A stretch of 37,296 nucleotides of DNA, from positions 1 through 37,296 of the forward strand of contig NZ_SMOD01000060.1 in NCBI RefSeq assembly GCF_004353905.1, written 5' to 3'. The stretch's first letter is position 1; each line of letters opens with the position of its first letter. Source of the DNA: Paraburkholderia guartelaensis (lineage in GTDB: Bacteria; Pseudomonadota; Gammaproteobacteria; Burkholderiales; Burkholderiaceae). Under the pieces are notes generated by a model, which was not told the DNA's origin, searched no databases, and worked only from the letters and a program-made list of their open reading frames with translations. Position numbers and translations under genes: made by a program. Below are positions 15,222 through 24,251 of the stretch, one piece after another.

Positions 15222-15659
15222 ATGTCGGACGAGAAAGCCCGCTATCCCGGTTTCAATGGTCTTGGCCGTACTGCGGCCATCTGGGGCGTGCCTTACATGG
15301 CGATGCTGGTGGTAGTCGTCGCCTCGATGTTCATGGGTGTGCTCGTCGCCTTCTTCGTCGGCCCGGGCGGCCTGCTGTTCGTGTTTCTCGGCTTTCCTGT
15401 GCTGCTGTGGTTCAAGCACATATGCGAAACCGATGATCAGGGGCTGTGGATCATGTGGTTGCAGTTCCGCTGCCGCTTCTATTTCTGGCAGTTGCGCATT
15501 CGCGCAGGGGTAAATGCCGGACGGGCGGCACCAAACTTCGGCAACACGTCGGCGCTTGCGCCATTGCGCTACGGCCGGCAGCGTCGTGTCTTCTGCGATT
15601 TTCTCCAACCATTGGGCAAGGGCGAGCGCCGGCTGCGTGAGCTCGATCGGGAGCCGTGA
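15222..15659 (+). CDS. virB3: VirB3-like inner-membrane protein
   Basis: A 145-aa protein with two adjacent membrane helices near the N-terminus (YMAMLVVVVASMFMGVLVAFFVG and GLLFVFLGFPVLLWF), then a cytoplasmic basic tail. VirB3 works with the VirB4 ATPase in pilus biogenesis. It is longer than the usual roughly 100 aa, with extra residues at the C-terminus. Its TGA overlaps the virB4 ATG. Confidence 0.88.
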   Translation: MSDEKARYPGFNGLGRTAAIWGVPYMAMLVVVVASMFMGVLVAFFVGPGGLLFVFLGFPVLLWFKHICETDDQGLWIMWLQFRCRFYFWQLRIRAGVNAGRAAPNFGNTSALAPLRYGRQRRVFCDFLQPLGKGERRLRELDREP

Positions 15660-18232
15660 TGGGCAGCAGACCAACCATCTCGAGCGAGATCCTCGGCGCA
15701 ATCGGCGCCGTCGAAGACTGGATGCCAAAGTTCAGGCATCCGGTCACGAAGCACGTGCAGCACCTCGATGGAAACCGGTTCATGGTCACACTTGCACTGA
15801 GTGGCGTGCCGTTCGAGGTATTCGAAAACATCGTGCTTGAGCGCAAGTTCGACCGCGACACCGAGACCCTGAGCAAACTGGGTCGCGACCTTGGCGGGCG
15901 TCTTGCCTACCACGGTGTTTTCATGCGACGGCGGGTGAATGTCAGTCGCGAGTACCGTTTCGACAGCCCCTTCATGAACTGGTTTTCGACGCAGCATGGC
16001 GGGCAGTTCAGGGGTGGCCGGTTCTTTGAAAACCGCTACTACTTTTCGATCATCCTGAAGTACGAGGATTTCGAGGATGGGCTGAAGGAAATCGCGTCAC
16101 TCGCCGGGCAGGCGCTGCAACAGCTTGCGGACTATGAGGCCGAACTGCTCGAGGTGTACGAACGCACGCATATGAACGGCGCGAAGATGCTGTTCTCGCC
16201 GCTGTATGGTTTCGTCAGCTATCTCGTGAACGCTGTGACGGTCGATCTGCCTGTCGCTGCGGAGCCGGGTGTAGACGTCATCCCGTCAAGCTATCTTCGC
16301 TTCGGCTACGATACGCACGCGATCGACGGGCCGGGAGTGCCGGGCCACCGGCGGTTCTTCACCTGCCGCGATCTGCGCACTTTCCCGGACAAGCCGGGCT
16401 TTGGCCAGCTTGATCCGTTGCTCTCGTTGCCAGTCGAATTCACGGTCGTGCATTCATTCAACTGCATGACGGGTTTCGAGTCGAATCGCACGATCGACTC
16501 GGCGATCAACAAGCTCGAGTCTGCCGGCGACAAGGCGAAGCATCAGGTCAGGGAACTGCGCGATGCGCAGGGTTACGTCAACACGGGCGAGCTGTCGTTC
16601 GGCGAGTACTACGGCGCGGCCGTGATCTACGGCGCAAGTACACAGGAGGCGCTGGAAAACGGAATCCTGTTCGCATCGCGCTCGCTCAACGAATGCGGAG
16701 TCGAGTGGACGCTTGCGACCGGTTCGGCGCCCTTCACGTATTTTTCGCAGGTCCCTGGTGCGAGGGTCAAGCCACGGCCGAAGATCCAGTCTTCGCGCAA
16801 CTTCGCGTCGATGTTCACCTGTCACGACTATTCGGCGGGCAAGGCCGAGGGCAATCCGGTTGGCGACGGCTCAGCTGTCATTCCGTTCCGTTCGGCGTCG
16901 GGAATCTATCACTTCAGCCCGCATGCGAGCCGGCAGGGTGACGTCAACATGGCAGAGAAGCTGGCCGCGCACCTGAAACTGCAAGGCACAACGGGTGCTG
17001 GCAAGTCGACTGTCGCAACCGCCGTCACTGGCATGCTGTCCCGGTTTGGCCAGCTGCTGTTCGTACTGGACAAGGGCCGGGGCTGGGAAGTATTCATCCG
17101 CGCGATGCGCGGCGCCTACGTCCATCTGGAAAAAGGCAAGCCGACTGGCTGGGCGCCGTTCGAGCTGGTCGACACCGCTGAGAATCGCGAGTTCCTGTAT
17201 GGGCTGGTCGAACTTTGCGCGCGCAGGAACGGCGTCGATCACCAGGGCAAGGCCATCAAGATCGATCTGAGCGCCGCGGAGAAGATCCAGTGCCGCAACG
17301 CCGTCGATGCAGTGATGGGCATCGAGGACGTTCGCCTGCGGCGATTCAGCCTGCTGCTCGACAGCATTCCGGATGAGGGTGATGACAGCCTGCGCCAGCG
17401 GCTGTCGCTGTGGTGCAAATCGGAGAACGGCCGCTTCTGGTGGGTGTTCGACAACCCGCCGAACCTGTCGCTGAACATGACGCAACAGCGCTGGATCGGT
17501 TTCGACGTCGAGGCATTCCTTGTCGAGAACTATGAACCCTCGGAGCCGGCGTTCGCCTGGCTTTTCCACCTCAAGAGGATGATGCGACGGGAGGGCAGGC
17601 TCATGCAGACCGTGATGGAAGAGTACTGGTTGCCAATCCGCTTCCGCACGATTCGCGAACAGATCGAGGAGACGCTCGCAAGCGGCCGGAAGGAGGGTGA
17701 GTTCATCATGCTGATTACCCAGCAGCCCGAGCAGGGCCAGAAGGCTGCCGACCTGTACCCGGCGCTGCGCAGCCTCGTCGCTACGAATCTGTATCTGGCC
17801 GATCCGGCGGCGGAAGAAGAGGCGTACGTGCGTGATGGCATGACGCGCAAGGAATTCAGCGAGTTCAAAAAGCTCACGCCGTCGTCGCGCCGGTTTCTCA
17901 TCAAACAGGGCAACCAGTCGGCGTTCGCGAGTTTTGACATCAGCAGCATGGATGACGCGATCGCGGTGTTTTCGGGTGACCGCGAGAACGTCCTGATCTG
18001 CGACACCGTGCGCGCGGAGCTGGGGGACGATCCGGACGTGTGGTTACCGGTCTACCTGGAACGCGTCTTCGAACGCAAGATGCGTACGCGCCTGGCGGCA
18101 AAGCATGGTGCCGATGAGCGACTGTGGGCCGGCGAGCTGCAGCGCGGTCTTGAGCGCAAGCGGGCCGAGCTCGCCCGCATCTATTCGTCGGCACGCGCGG
18201 TCGACGCCGGTAACGAAGCTGTCACTGCCTGA
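15659..18232 (+). CDS. virB4: VirB4-like T4SS ATPase
   Basis: An 857-aa protein, normal for the family. The N-terminal CagE/TrbE/VirB domain covers the first half. Walker A GTTGAGKST lies at about 442-450. The expected Walker B region reads TVMEEYWLPI, with Glu where Asp is usual, followed by MLITQQPEQ. ATG 15659 overlaps the virB3 stop; the GTG just before it is not needed. VirB4 powers pilus assembly and substrate passage at the inner membrane. Confidence 0.93.
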   Translation: MGSRPTISSEILGAIGAVEDWMPKFRHPVTKHVQHLDGNRFMVTLALSGVPFEVFENIVLERKFDRDTETLSKLGRDLGGRLAYHGVFMRRRVNVSREYRFDSPFMNWFSTQHGGQFRGGRFFENRYYFSIILKYEDFEDGLKEIASLAGQALQQLADYEAELLEVYERTHMNGAKMLFSPLYGFVSYLVNAVTVDLPVAAEPGVDVIPSSYLRFGYDTHAIDGPGVPGHRRFFTCRDLRTFPDKPGFGQLDPLLSLPVEFTVVHSFNCMTGFESNRTIDSAINKLESAGDKAKHQVRELRDAQGYVNTGELSFGEYYGAAVIYGASTQEALENGILFASRSLNECGVEWTLATGSAPFTYFSQVPGARVKPRPKIQSSRNFASMFTCHDYSAGKAEGNPVGDGSAVIPFRSASGIYHFSPHASRQGDVNMAEKLAAHLKLQGTTGAGKSTVATAVTGMLSRFGQLLFVLDKGRGWEVFIRAMRGAYVHLEKGKPTGWAPFELVDTAENREFLYGLVELCARRNGVDHQGKAIKIDLSAAEKIQCRNAVDAVMGIEDVRLRRFSLLLDSIPDEGDDSLRQRLSLWCKSENGRFWWVFDNPPNLSLNMTQQRWIGFDVEAFLVENYEPSEPAFAWLFHLKRMMRREGRLMQTVMEEYWLPIRFRTIREQIEETLASGRKEGEFIMLITQQPEQGQKAADLYPALRSLVATNLYLADPAAEEEAYVRDGMTRKEFSEFKKLTPSSRRFLIKQGNQSAFASFDISSMDDAIAVFSGDRENVLICDTVRAELGDDPDVWLPVYLERVFERKMRTRLAAKHGADERLWAGELQRGLERKRAELARIYSSARAVDAGNEAVTA

Positions 18233-18242
18233 TGGGGGAATC

Positions 18243-18920
18243 GTGAACGTCAACGATGACGAACGCCCTGCACGCCTGCTGCGGGCCGCCCGTGTGGCCG
18301 TCACCGCGTTCTGCCTCGGTGCCACGGCCATCGCACGTGCGCAGGGCGTACCGACCATCTCACCTGCCGAGCTTGCCCAGCAGATGGAGCAGGTCCAGCA
18401 GCTGATGCAGCAGATCGAGAACCAGGAGGCACAGTACCGGGCACTCACCGGTAACAGCAGCCTGGGCACGATCATGAACGACGCGTCCCTGCGCAACTAT
18501 CTGCCAGAACAGTGGCAGGACATTTACGACCAGGCGAAGCGTGGCAGCCTGTCGGGCATCAGCTCGACGATGCGCTCGATCGAGCAGCAGGAAGGCATGA
18601 CGGACGCCGCGACGCCGGGGCAACAACGCTACTACGACGTGCTCGCGGCTAACAAGGCGATGAACGAGCAGGCGTACAGCGCGACGATGGCGCGGCTCAA
18701 TAACATCCAGTCGCTGATGCAGCAGTCGAACCTCACTCAGGATCCGGCTGAGAAGGCGGACCTGCAGAACCGCATGGCTGCTGAAGAGGCGATGGTTACC
18801 AATGAGCAGACGCGCCTGCAGCTCACTACCCAACTGCAGCAGGCGGAGCTAAAGCTTGCGGAGGACCAGCAGGAGCGGGAATTCAAAAACCAGTTTCTCG
18901 GAGGCTCAAATGGTCAATAA
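18243..18920 (+). CDS. virB5: VirB5/TrbJ-like minor pilin
   Basis: A 225-aa secreted protein. The GTG start follows GGGGGAA. A signal peptide runs through about residue 35 (VAVTAFCLGATAIARAQ). The rest is helical and Gln-rich (AELAQQMEQVQQLMQQIENQEAQY), the pattern of VirB5/TrbJ proteins found at the pilus tip. The longer frame from 18105 overlaps virB4 and is not supported. Confidence 0.88.
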   Translation: MNVNDDERPARLLRAARVAVTAFCLGATAIARAQGVPTISPAELAQQMEQVQQLMQQIENQEAQYRALTGNSSLGTIMNDASLRNYLPEQWQDIYDQAKRGSLSGISSTMRSIEQQEGMTDAATPGQQRYYDVLAANKAMNEQAYSATMARLNNIQSLMQQSNLTQDPAEKADLQNRMAAEEAMVTNEQTRLQLTTQLQQAELKLAEDQQEREFKNQFLGGSNGQ

Positions 18921-19155
18921 GGCATTGCTTGGTACGGTCGTCAGTCTGCTGGTCGTCATTGCCGGCTATCTGGGCTATCTCGCGTGGGACCGCCATCAGC
19001 ACAACGTGCAGGAGGAGATCGCGCACAGGCAGGATCTGGAGTTCAGGGCACATCTACTCGGTACGACGCCCGAAAAGCTCGAGCAGGAGGAAACGCCCGA
19101 ACAGCGCCAGCAGGACAAGGAGGCCGAACAGGTGGTGAAAAAAGCAATGCAGTAA
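18910..19155 (+). CDS. 81-aa membrane-anchored protein between virB5 and virB6
   Basis: One N-terminal helix (LGTVVSLLVVIAGYLGYLAW) followed by a charged, Glu/Gln-rich soluble part. GGAGGC lies before the ATG. This is where many T4SS operons carry an entry-exclusion gene, but those are usually lipoproteins and this has no lipobox. Function is open; entry exclusion or a structural helper are the options. Confidence 0.65.
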   Translation: MVNKALLGTVVSLLVVIAGYLGYLAWDRHQHNVQEEIAHRQDLEFRAHLLGTTPEKLEQEETPEQRQQDKEAEQVVKKAMQ

Positions 19156-19179
19156 TTGAAACGATTTCAGGAGTCGAAG

Positions 19180-20094
19180 ATGTCATTTGCGCCTATCACA
19201 ACGACGATTTTCTCAAGAATGACGTCCGACTTCGATGCGAACGTCATCACGACCATCAGCACGGGTTCCGAACGCATCATCGGACTGATTTCGCCATTGA
19301 TGATGGCGTGCTTCAGCATCTACGTGCTTTTGGTCCTGTGGTCGTACTGGCAAGGGCACAACGACGAACCCATTAACGACTTCCTGATGCGTATGGCGGC
19401 CTGGGCGTTCATTCTGACCTGCGGCATGAACATCCAGTTCTACACCGAATACATCGTGCCAGCTGTGAACGGGTTCGGCGAGCAGCTCTCCGGTGCGATC
19501 ACCGGGCAGAGCAATCCGGTTTCGGGTCTCGACAATTTGTTGAGCGCATACATCAACGCCTGTGGACAGATCTACGATCACGCACACAACTTCGAAATCA
19601 TCGGCGCAGTTTGGGTGATTTCAGTGATGCTTATCTTTGCCACTCCCTTCATGGGGTTGGCCGTGGCCTACATCATCCTCGCCAAATTTGCGCTCGGGCT
19701 GCTGCTCGCACTCGGACCACTGTTCATCTCAATGGCGCTGTTTCCGCCCGTGCGGCAGTTCTTCCGGAACTGGGCAGGACAGTGCTTCAATTACGTGCTG
19801 CTCGTCGCCCTGTTCGCAGGTGCAGGTGCGATAGAGGTCAATTTCGCACAGTCGATCGCTCCGAACGGAACGACCTTCCCGTCGATGCAGCAGGTGGTCG
19901 AGATCAACGTGATGGGCGTGGTGTTCTTCGTCGTCGCCCTGAATCTTCCGGGCCTGGCCTCGGCGCTGGCAAGTGGCGTGGGCATTTCGACGATGACGGG
20001 CAAGCTGGGTGGTCTGGGTCGTGCGCTAGCCGCTGCCTCGAAACCGGGGAGTGCAGGCAAGTACAGGACGGGTGGCTCCGTTTCGCAAACGTAG
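19180..20094 (+). CDS. virB6: VirB6/TrbL-like polytopic channel protein
   Basis: A 304-aa protein with several membrane helices: IIGLISPLMMACFSIYVLLVLW near the N-terminus, then FEIIGAVWVISVMLIFATPFMGLAVAYIILAKFALGLLLALGPLFI in the middle, and VMGVVFFVVALNLPGLASALA near the end. The central helix pair and the periplasmic loop are typical of VirB6, the inner-membrane part of the channel. ATG 19180 follows CAGGAGTC. Confidence 0.92.
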   Translation: MSFAPITTTIFSRMTSDFDANVITTISTGSERIIGLISPLMMACFSIYVLLVLWSYWQGHNDEPINDFLMRMAAWAFILTCGMNIQFYTEYIVPAVNGFGEQLSGAITGQSNPVSGLDNLLSAYINACGQIYDHAHNFEIIGAVWVISVMLIFATPFMGLAVAYIILAKFALGLLLALGPLFISMALFPPVRQFFRNWAGQCFNYVLLVALFAGAGAIEVNFAQSIAPNGTTFPSMQQVVEINVMGVVFFVVALNLPGLASALASGVGISTMTGKLGGLGRALAAASKPGSAGKYRTGGSVSQT

Positions 20095-20102
20095 GAGGAT
20101 CC

Positions 20103-20231
20103 ATGCCTGACTTCTTTGCGAAGCTGATCCGCTGGTGGTTGCTCGCCGTCTGCTGGGTCACGTGTGCCGGCTTCGTGGGGGCGTTGCTTAACGATGTCGG
20201 TACGTTCATCTATCACCGGTTGCATCGATGA
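20103..20231 (+). CDS. 42-aa single-helix membrane protein between virB6 and virB7
   Basis: MPDFFAKLIRWWLLAVCWVT opens a protein with one membrane helix and a short basic end. AGGAGG lies right before the ATG, a strong sign that it is translated. It sits 8 bp after virB6. No family is recognised. Confidence 0.55.
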   Translation: MPDFFAKLIRWWLLAVCWVTCAGFVGALLNDVGTFIYHRLHR

Positions 20232-20254
20232 CCAATGAATGGAGGGCATCTGGC

Positions 20255-20398
20255 ATGAAAACCCTGTTCTGGGCAGGCCTGCTCGCATTTATCCTGCAGG
20301 CATGCAGCTCTGCGCCGAAACCACCGGAGCCGACGGGCCAATGGGTGCCAGTCAACCCGCCGCTGGCCCAGCAGTCCGGCCGCACGGAACCGAAGTGA
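20255..20398 (+). CDS. virB7: VirB7-like outer-membrane lipoprotein
   Basis: A 47-aa protein with a short signal peptide and lipobox LQAC, then CSSAPKPPEPTGQWVPVNPP. The C-terminal part suits binding to VirB9. GGAGGG lies at a good distance from ATG 20255; an in-frame ATG at 20228 would only lengthen the signal. VirB7 anchors the outer-membrane core complex. Confidence 0.8.
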   Translation: MKTLFWAGLLAFILQACSSAPKPPEPTGQWVPVNPPLAQQSGRTEPK

Positions 20399-20406
20399 GG
20401 ACCAGG

Positions 20407-21258
20407 ATGGTATCGGCAATCAGACAATGGTTTGCGGCGGGCGCGGGCTCGCGCAATCGCGCACGGACGTCGACCGCATCCGCCGCGCGCGGGGAGGCAG
20501 CAGCAAATGCCGTTGACCGGTCACAGCGCGACGCACTCAGCTGGTATCTGGACCAGGCGCGGGAGTTCGAAAAGTCGAAGGTTGAGGCCGCCGAAGAGAA
20601 GGCGAGGATCGCCGAGCGCCGATCGGTACTCTCGGGCGGCATCGCCCTCGCGGCTGTTTTTGGCATGGCGGCTTTAGGACTCCTAAAAAGACCGAATCCA
20701 CCGGCGATTCTGCGTGTCAACGATACAACCGGAAAGGTCGATGTGCTGCCGACGACTGCGAATGGCCACGTCAGCTTCACTGAAAAAACTGACCGCGCGG
20801 ACCTGCGCCGCTACGTCGAGATGCGCGAGAGCTACGACTGGGAGACGATCTCGGACATGCACAGCGCGGTGATGTTCATGAGCGACGATCGCGAAAGGGA
20901 TGCTTATGACGCGCTTGTCCGTGGCTCGGCCGGCCCGCTCAAGCTGCTCAAGGACCAGGCACGCGTCATCGCCCGGGTTGGCTCGATTACTTTTGTCGGT
21001 TCGACCGCGCAGGTGTTTTTTTCACGACAGCTGATCCCGCTGAATGCGGCGGCGAAGCGCCCGGACCCGAACTACTGGATTGCGACAGTGGCCTTCACCC
21101 GCGTCGATGTGCCGGAGAAGCAGGATCAGCAGGATATTGATCCGGACGGGTTCAGGTGCACCAGTTACGAGGTGACACGCGACTATACCCGCGCGCCGGC
21201 GGATGCGTCCCCCGATGCCGTACCGACGGGTTCGAGGCCGGGCGGGAGCGCGTCGTGA
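20407..21258 (+). CDS. virB8: VirB8-like inner-membrane scaffold protein
   Basis: A 283-aa protein with a long cytoplasmic N-terminus, one membrane helix (RRSVLSGGIALAAVFGMAALG, about residues 76-96) and the periplasmic NTF2-like domain (RRYVEMRESYDWETISDMH, then VRVGS-type strands). VirB8 bridges the inner membrane and core complex. ATG 20407 follows an AGGACCAGG site. A Pro/Gly-rich tail ends the protein. The stop overlaps the virB9 GTG. Confidence 0.93.
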   Translation: MVSAIRQWFAAGAGSRNRARTSTASAARGEAAANAVDRSQRDALSWYLDQAREFEKSKVEAAEEKARIAERRSVLSGGIALAAVFGMAALGLLKRPNPPAILRVNDTTGKVDVLPTTANGHVSFTEKTDRADLRRYVEMRESYDWETISDMHSAVMFMSDDRERDAYDALVRGSAGPLKLLKDQARVIARVGSITFVGSTAQVFFSRQLIPLNAAAKRPDPNYWIATVAFTRVDVPEKQDQQDIDPDGFRCTSYEVTRDYTRAPADASPDAVPTGSRPGGSAS

Positions 21259-22172
21259 GTTGTCCTGGACTGCGTTCGCCGATAGGTGCCGTGGCGATTA
21301 TCGCCGCTTGCGCGCTTGCGGCTGGCCGCGTCCGTGCGCTAGAAATCCCGCGCAGCTGCGGCGCTGACCCGCACATCCAGTGCGCGACATATAGCCCTGA
21401 TCAGGCCTACCGCGTGGCGACGATGCCGGGCCGGGTAGTGATGATCCAGTTCGAGCCCGGTGAGCACATCCTGAAGGACGGCGGTGGCATTGGCGACGCG
21501 CGCGCCTGGCACGTTTCGGTCAACGACAGCGGAGCGTTGCTCAAGCCCGGTGCGCTGCAACCCGAAACCAACCTCGTGCTCGTGACCAACCGGCGCACCT
21601 ATTCGTTGTCGCTTGTTGACGTATCGCGGTTGCAGCCCGCGACGTGGATCCTGCGCTTCGAGTATCCGGACACGAAGGCGAAGGCCGCGGCCGAACAGCT
21701 GCGGCGCCGCGAGGCGGTCGGCTCGGCGCTGGCGGGCCAGCAGGACGAGCCTGCGGTCCCGGCAGCAATCGCAGCGCCAGGCGCGGTGACGTCCCCAGGT
21801 CCGTCTGGGTCAGCCACGCCCGCAGCGAACGTGCAGTACATGATGCGCGGCGATCGCGCGCTTGCGCCCACCGCCTTGTGGGACGACGGACGTTTCACCT
21901 ACTTCAAGTACGCAACCGCGCGCGACCTGCCGACGATCTTCACGAAGCTCCCGGATGGCAGCGAGGCGACCGCGAATTTTCATATGGAAGGCGACACCGT
22001 CGTCGTCCATGAGGTCTCAAGCGGGTTTGTCATCCGCTACGGGCAGTCGGTGCTGGGCATCCGCAACGACGGCTACTCGCCGGACGGGCACTACAACCGT
22101 ACCGCCTCCTCGTTGCACGGCACGGCGCGCATCGAGCGCGCACACGTCGGCAGCGATCGGCCGGAAGACTGA
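21255..22172 (+). CDS. virB9: VirB9-like core complex protein
   Basis: A 305-aa periplasmic protein. The GTG start overlaps the virB8 stop (GTGA). Signal peptide IGAVAIIAACALAAGRVRA is followed by the VirB9/CagX N-terminal domain (PDQAYRVATMPGRVVMIQFEPGE). A Pro/Ala-rich linker follows at about 180-205, then the C-terminal beta domain that binds VirB7 (DGRFTYFKYATARDLPTIF, then GQSVLGIRNDGY). Forms the outer-membrane ring with VirB7 and VirB10. Confidence 0.92.
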   Translation: MSCPGLRSPIGAVAIIAACALAAGRVRALEIPRSCGADPHIQCATYSPDQAYRVATMPGRVVMIQFEPGEHILKDGGGIGDARAWHVSVNDSGALLKPGALQPETNLVLVTNRRTYSLSLVDVSRLQPATWILRFEYPDTKAKAAAEQLRRREAVGSALAGQQDEPAVPAAIAAPGAVTSPGPSGSATPAANVQYMMRGDRALAPTALWDDGRFTYFKYATARDLPTIFTKLPDGSEATANFHMEGDTVVVHEVSSGFVIRYGQSVLGIRNDGYSPDGHYNRTASSLHGTARIERAHVGSDRPED

Positions 22173-22189
22173 CGGGAGAGCCGAAGCGC

Positions 22190-23542
22190 ATGAGCGAACG
22201 CAACGAAATCGGTAGTGCTGGGCCTGCTGACATCGGGCCTCAGCCGTCGCTGGACCTGCCCGGGCGCCGCCGCACGCGTGCGGGAAGGCTCAAGCTCGTG
22301 CTGGTCGCGTTGATCGTGATCGCGCTGGGCGCTTCGGGCGGCACGATCTACCTGCAGCGGCTCTTCCAGCAGCATCAGGATGCGAAGCAGGCGGCGCTCA
22401 ACAAGCCAAAGGATAGCGGCGCGAGCGAGACTGGCGCTGACCTCGAGACCCAGAAGGCGCGCATCAAGCGCGCCGAAGCCGAGCAGGCGCGCGCCGCATC
22501 GGACGCGGCCGCCGCTGCGGCAAGACAGCAGCTTGCGACGCCGGCCGGTGCCGCGTCGCGGCCCATCGGCGAAGGGAGCACTACGATCGCGAGCAACCGG
22601 CCACGGTCGCCGACACCCGCTGAGCGGCGTCTCTCAGGCAGCGTGCTCGTGATGTCCGGCGACAGCAGGGGCGCCGACGCTCCTGGGGAATCCACTCCAG
22701 CGTCCAGTGACGCTGGCGGTGGCAATGCCGACACCATCGGCAACGGTCCGGGTGGCGATGGTCTGGCCGGCATGGCGAAGTCCATGGGGCTCGCGGCGCT
22801 GAGGGGGGGCCCATCTGGAGCCGCCAGTTCATCTGGCACAGGGCTGGATAACCATGATGCCGGCAACGGCAAGGGGTCGGCTTTCGACCAGTCGTTACAG
22901 CCCTCGAAGCTGCAACCGATGCGTGCCTCGTTCCGGCCCGACCGACGCTACATGATTGCCCGCAACACCATGATCCGCTGCGGCCAGGCCACCGCAATCC
23001 GCACCGACCGGCCGGGACTGGTTGGCTGCCCGATCGCGGATGACGTCTGGTCGGACGATGGCACGACGTTGCTTATCCGCAAGGGCGCACTGGCCAAGGG
23101 CGAGCAGCGCGATGCAGTGATGCACGGGCAGGGCGTGATCGGAGTGATCTGGGACGAGATTGACGACGGTGATGTGCGTATTCCCCTGGACTCACCGGCA
23201 ACCGATCCGCTCGGCGCTGCGGGCATTCCCGCCTACATTGATGAGCACTTCTGGACCCGCTTCGGTGGCGCACTGGTGGTGAGCCTCATTGGCGACTTCG
23301 GGCAGGCCCTTGCCAACAAGGCCACCGGCTCGGGCCAGACGATCACCTTCACGAACAGCTCGAACGCGACACAGGATGTGGCCGCAGAGACGCTACGCAA
23401 CTCGATCAACATCCCGCCCACCGCGTACTCGAACCAGGGCACCGTGATCAACATCTTCGTTGCCCGCGATGTGGATCTGGGCAGCGTGTATGAAAACGTC
23501 GGCAGTGACGGCAGCGAGATTGCACCGTCGGGCCGCCAATGA
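22190..23542 (+). CDS. virB10: VirB10-like energy-sensing core protein
   Basis: A 450-aa protein. A cytoplasmic start, a membrane helix at about 34-55 (LKLVLVALIVIALGASGGTIYL), a long Ala/Gly/Pro-rich periplasmic linker, and the TrbI/VirB10 beta barrel from about 240 (YMIARNTMIRCGQATAIRTDRPGLVGCPI, then DSPATDPLGAAGIPA). It spans both membranes and opens the outer gate when ATPases signal. Confidence 0.94.
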   Translation: MSERNEIGSAGPADIGPQPSLDLPGRRRTRAGRLKLVLVALIVIALGASGGTIYLQRLFQQHQDAKQAALNKPKDSGASETGADLETQKARIKRAEAEQARAASDAAAAAARQQLATPAGAASRPIGEGSTTIASNRPRSPTPAERRLSGSVLVMSGDSRGADAPGESTPASSDAGGGNADTIGNGPGGDGLAGMAKSMGLAALRGGPSGAASSSGTGLDNHDAGNGKGSAFDQSLQPSKLQPMRASFRPDRRYMIARNTMIRCGQATAIRTDRPGLVGCPIADDVWSDDGTTLLIRKGALAKGEQRDAVMHGQGVIGVIWDEIDDGDVRIPLDSPATDPLGAAGIPAYIDEHFWTRFGGALVVSLIGDFGQALANKATGSGQTITFTNSSNATQDVAAETLRNSINIPPTAYSNQGTVINIFVARDVDLGSVYENVGSDGSEIAPSGRQ

Positions 23543-23561
23543 CGTCCGTGAGGACATGACG

Positions 23562-24068
23562 ATGCGACTGCAGTTCCAGTTTCCCGACACCCTTGCGTTT
23601 CATGGCATCGAGCGTGATGCCTTCGAGGCCAGGTTGCGCGACGCGCTGCATTGCGCCTTCGACGGGAGCCGCGTGCGGCAGCAGGTCGAACAGGTCGATG
23701 CGCGCCTGCCGTTCGAGCCGTCTAACGTCCTGTCGCTGCGCCTGCTCGGCCACGAGCAAATCTTCGAGCAGTGCATGACGCTTGACCTGTCCCGATTCGA
23801 CGACATGCCGATGGCGCTGCGCCGCGTGGTCACGCATGCCATCGGCGCTCGCCCCGGCCTTGGGCTGGCCGAGCCCGGCATTGCAGCGAACATCGTTGGC
23901 CAGAACAAGGAGGCAACTAACTGTCTTGCGCCGAACATCCCTGTAACACTACGCCGGCGCCGGACAAGCGTCCTTGTCCTGGCGATCGCAGCAGGCACCG
24001 CAGTGGGGGGCTGCTTACAGCGACGTGGAAGATTGACTGGACGGCGGCTGCTACTGCGGGGATGGTAA
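23562..24068 (+). CDS. 168-aa protein between virB10 and virB11, unknown function
   Basis: The first 120 residues (FPDTLAFHGIERDAFEARLRDALHCAF, then SLRLLGHEQIFEQCMTLDL) look like a soluble alpha/beta protein. The last 50 are Arg-rich with one hydrophobic patch (VLVLAIAAGTAVGGC) and may be out of frame relative to the ancestral protein. ATG 23562 has GAGG upstream; 23556 is an alternative. No family is recognised. An extra gene at this place is not standard for virB operons. Confidence 0.55.
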   Translation: MRLQFQFPDTLAFHGIERDAFEARLRDALHCAFDGSRVRQQVEQVDARLPFEPSNVLSLRLLGHEQIFEQCMTLDLSRFDDMPMALRRVVTHAIGARPGLGLAEPGIAANIVGQNKEATNCLAPNIPVTLRRRRTSVLVLAIAAGTAVGGCLQRRGRLTGRRLLLRGW

Positions 24069-24251
24069 CGACGGTAGTTTCCACGTCGCCTGCGCAAATG
24101 CTGCGCGATCTGGCGAGCAGCGCGCCTGACGGCGGGCGACTGTACCGGGTCCCGGTTCAGGTCGAACCGCACGACGTAGTTGCAGGATCGTGCAGACGGG
24201 CTCCGGGCAGCTATTGTCATCTCGCCTCAGGCATATATGAAAGGAGTACGT
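24069..24251. other. Gap between the 168-aa gene and virB11 with an alternative open frame
   Basis: A second frame is open from 23921 through 24337, overlapping both neighbours (VVSTSPAQMLRDLASSAPDGGRLYRVPVQVEP). It has no start with a good site. It may be the displaced C-terminal part of a longer gene after a frameshift, or chance. AAAGGAG before 24252 belongs to virB11. Confidence 0.3.

Noticed and set aside
20239..20406. N-terminal extension of the virB8 frame back to 20239
   Set aside because: It overlaps the well-supported virB7 lipoprotein gene, and ATG 20407 has its own ribosome site.
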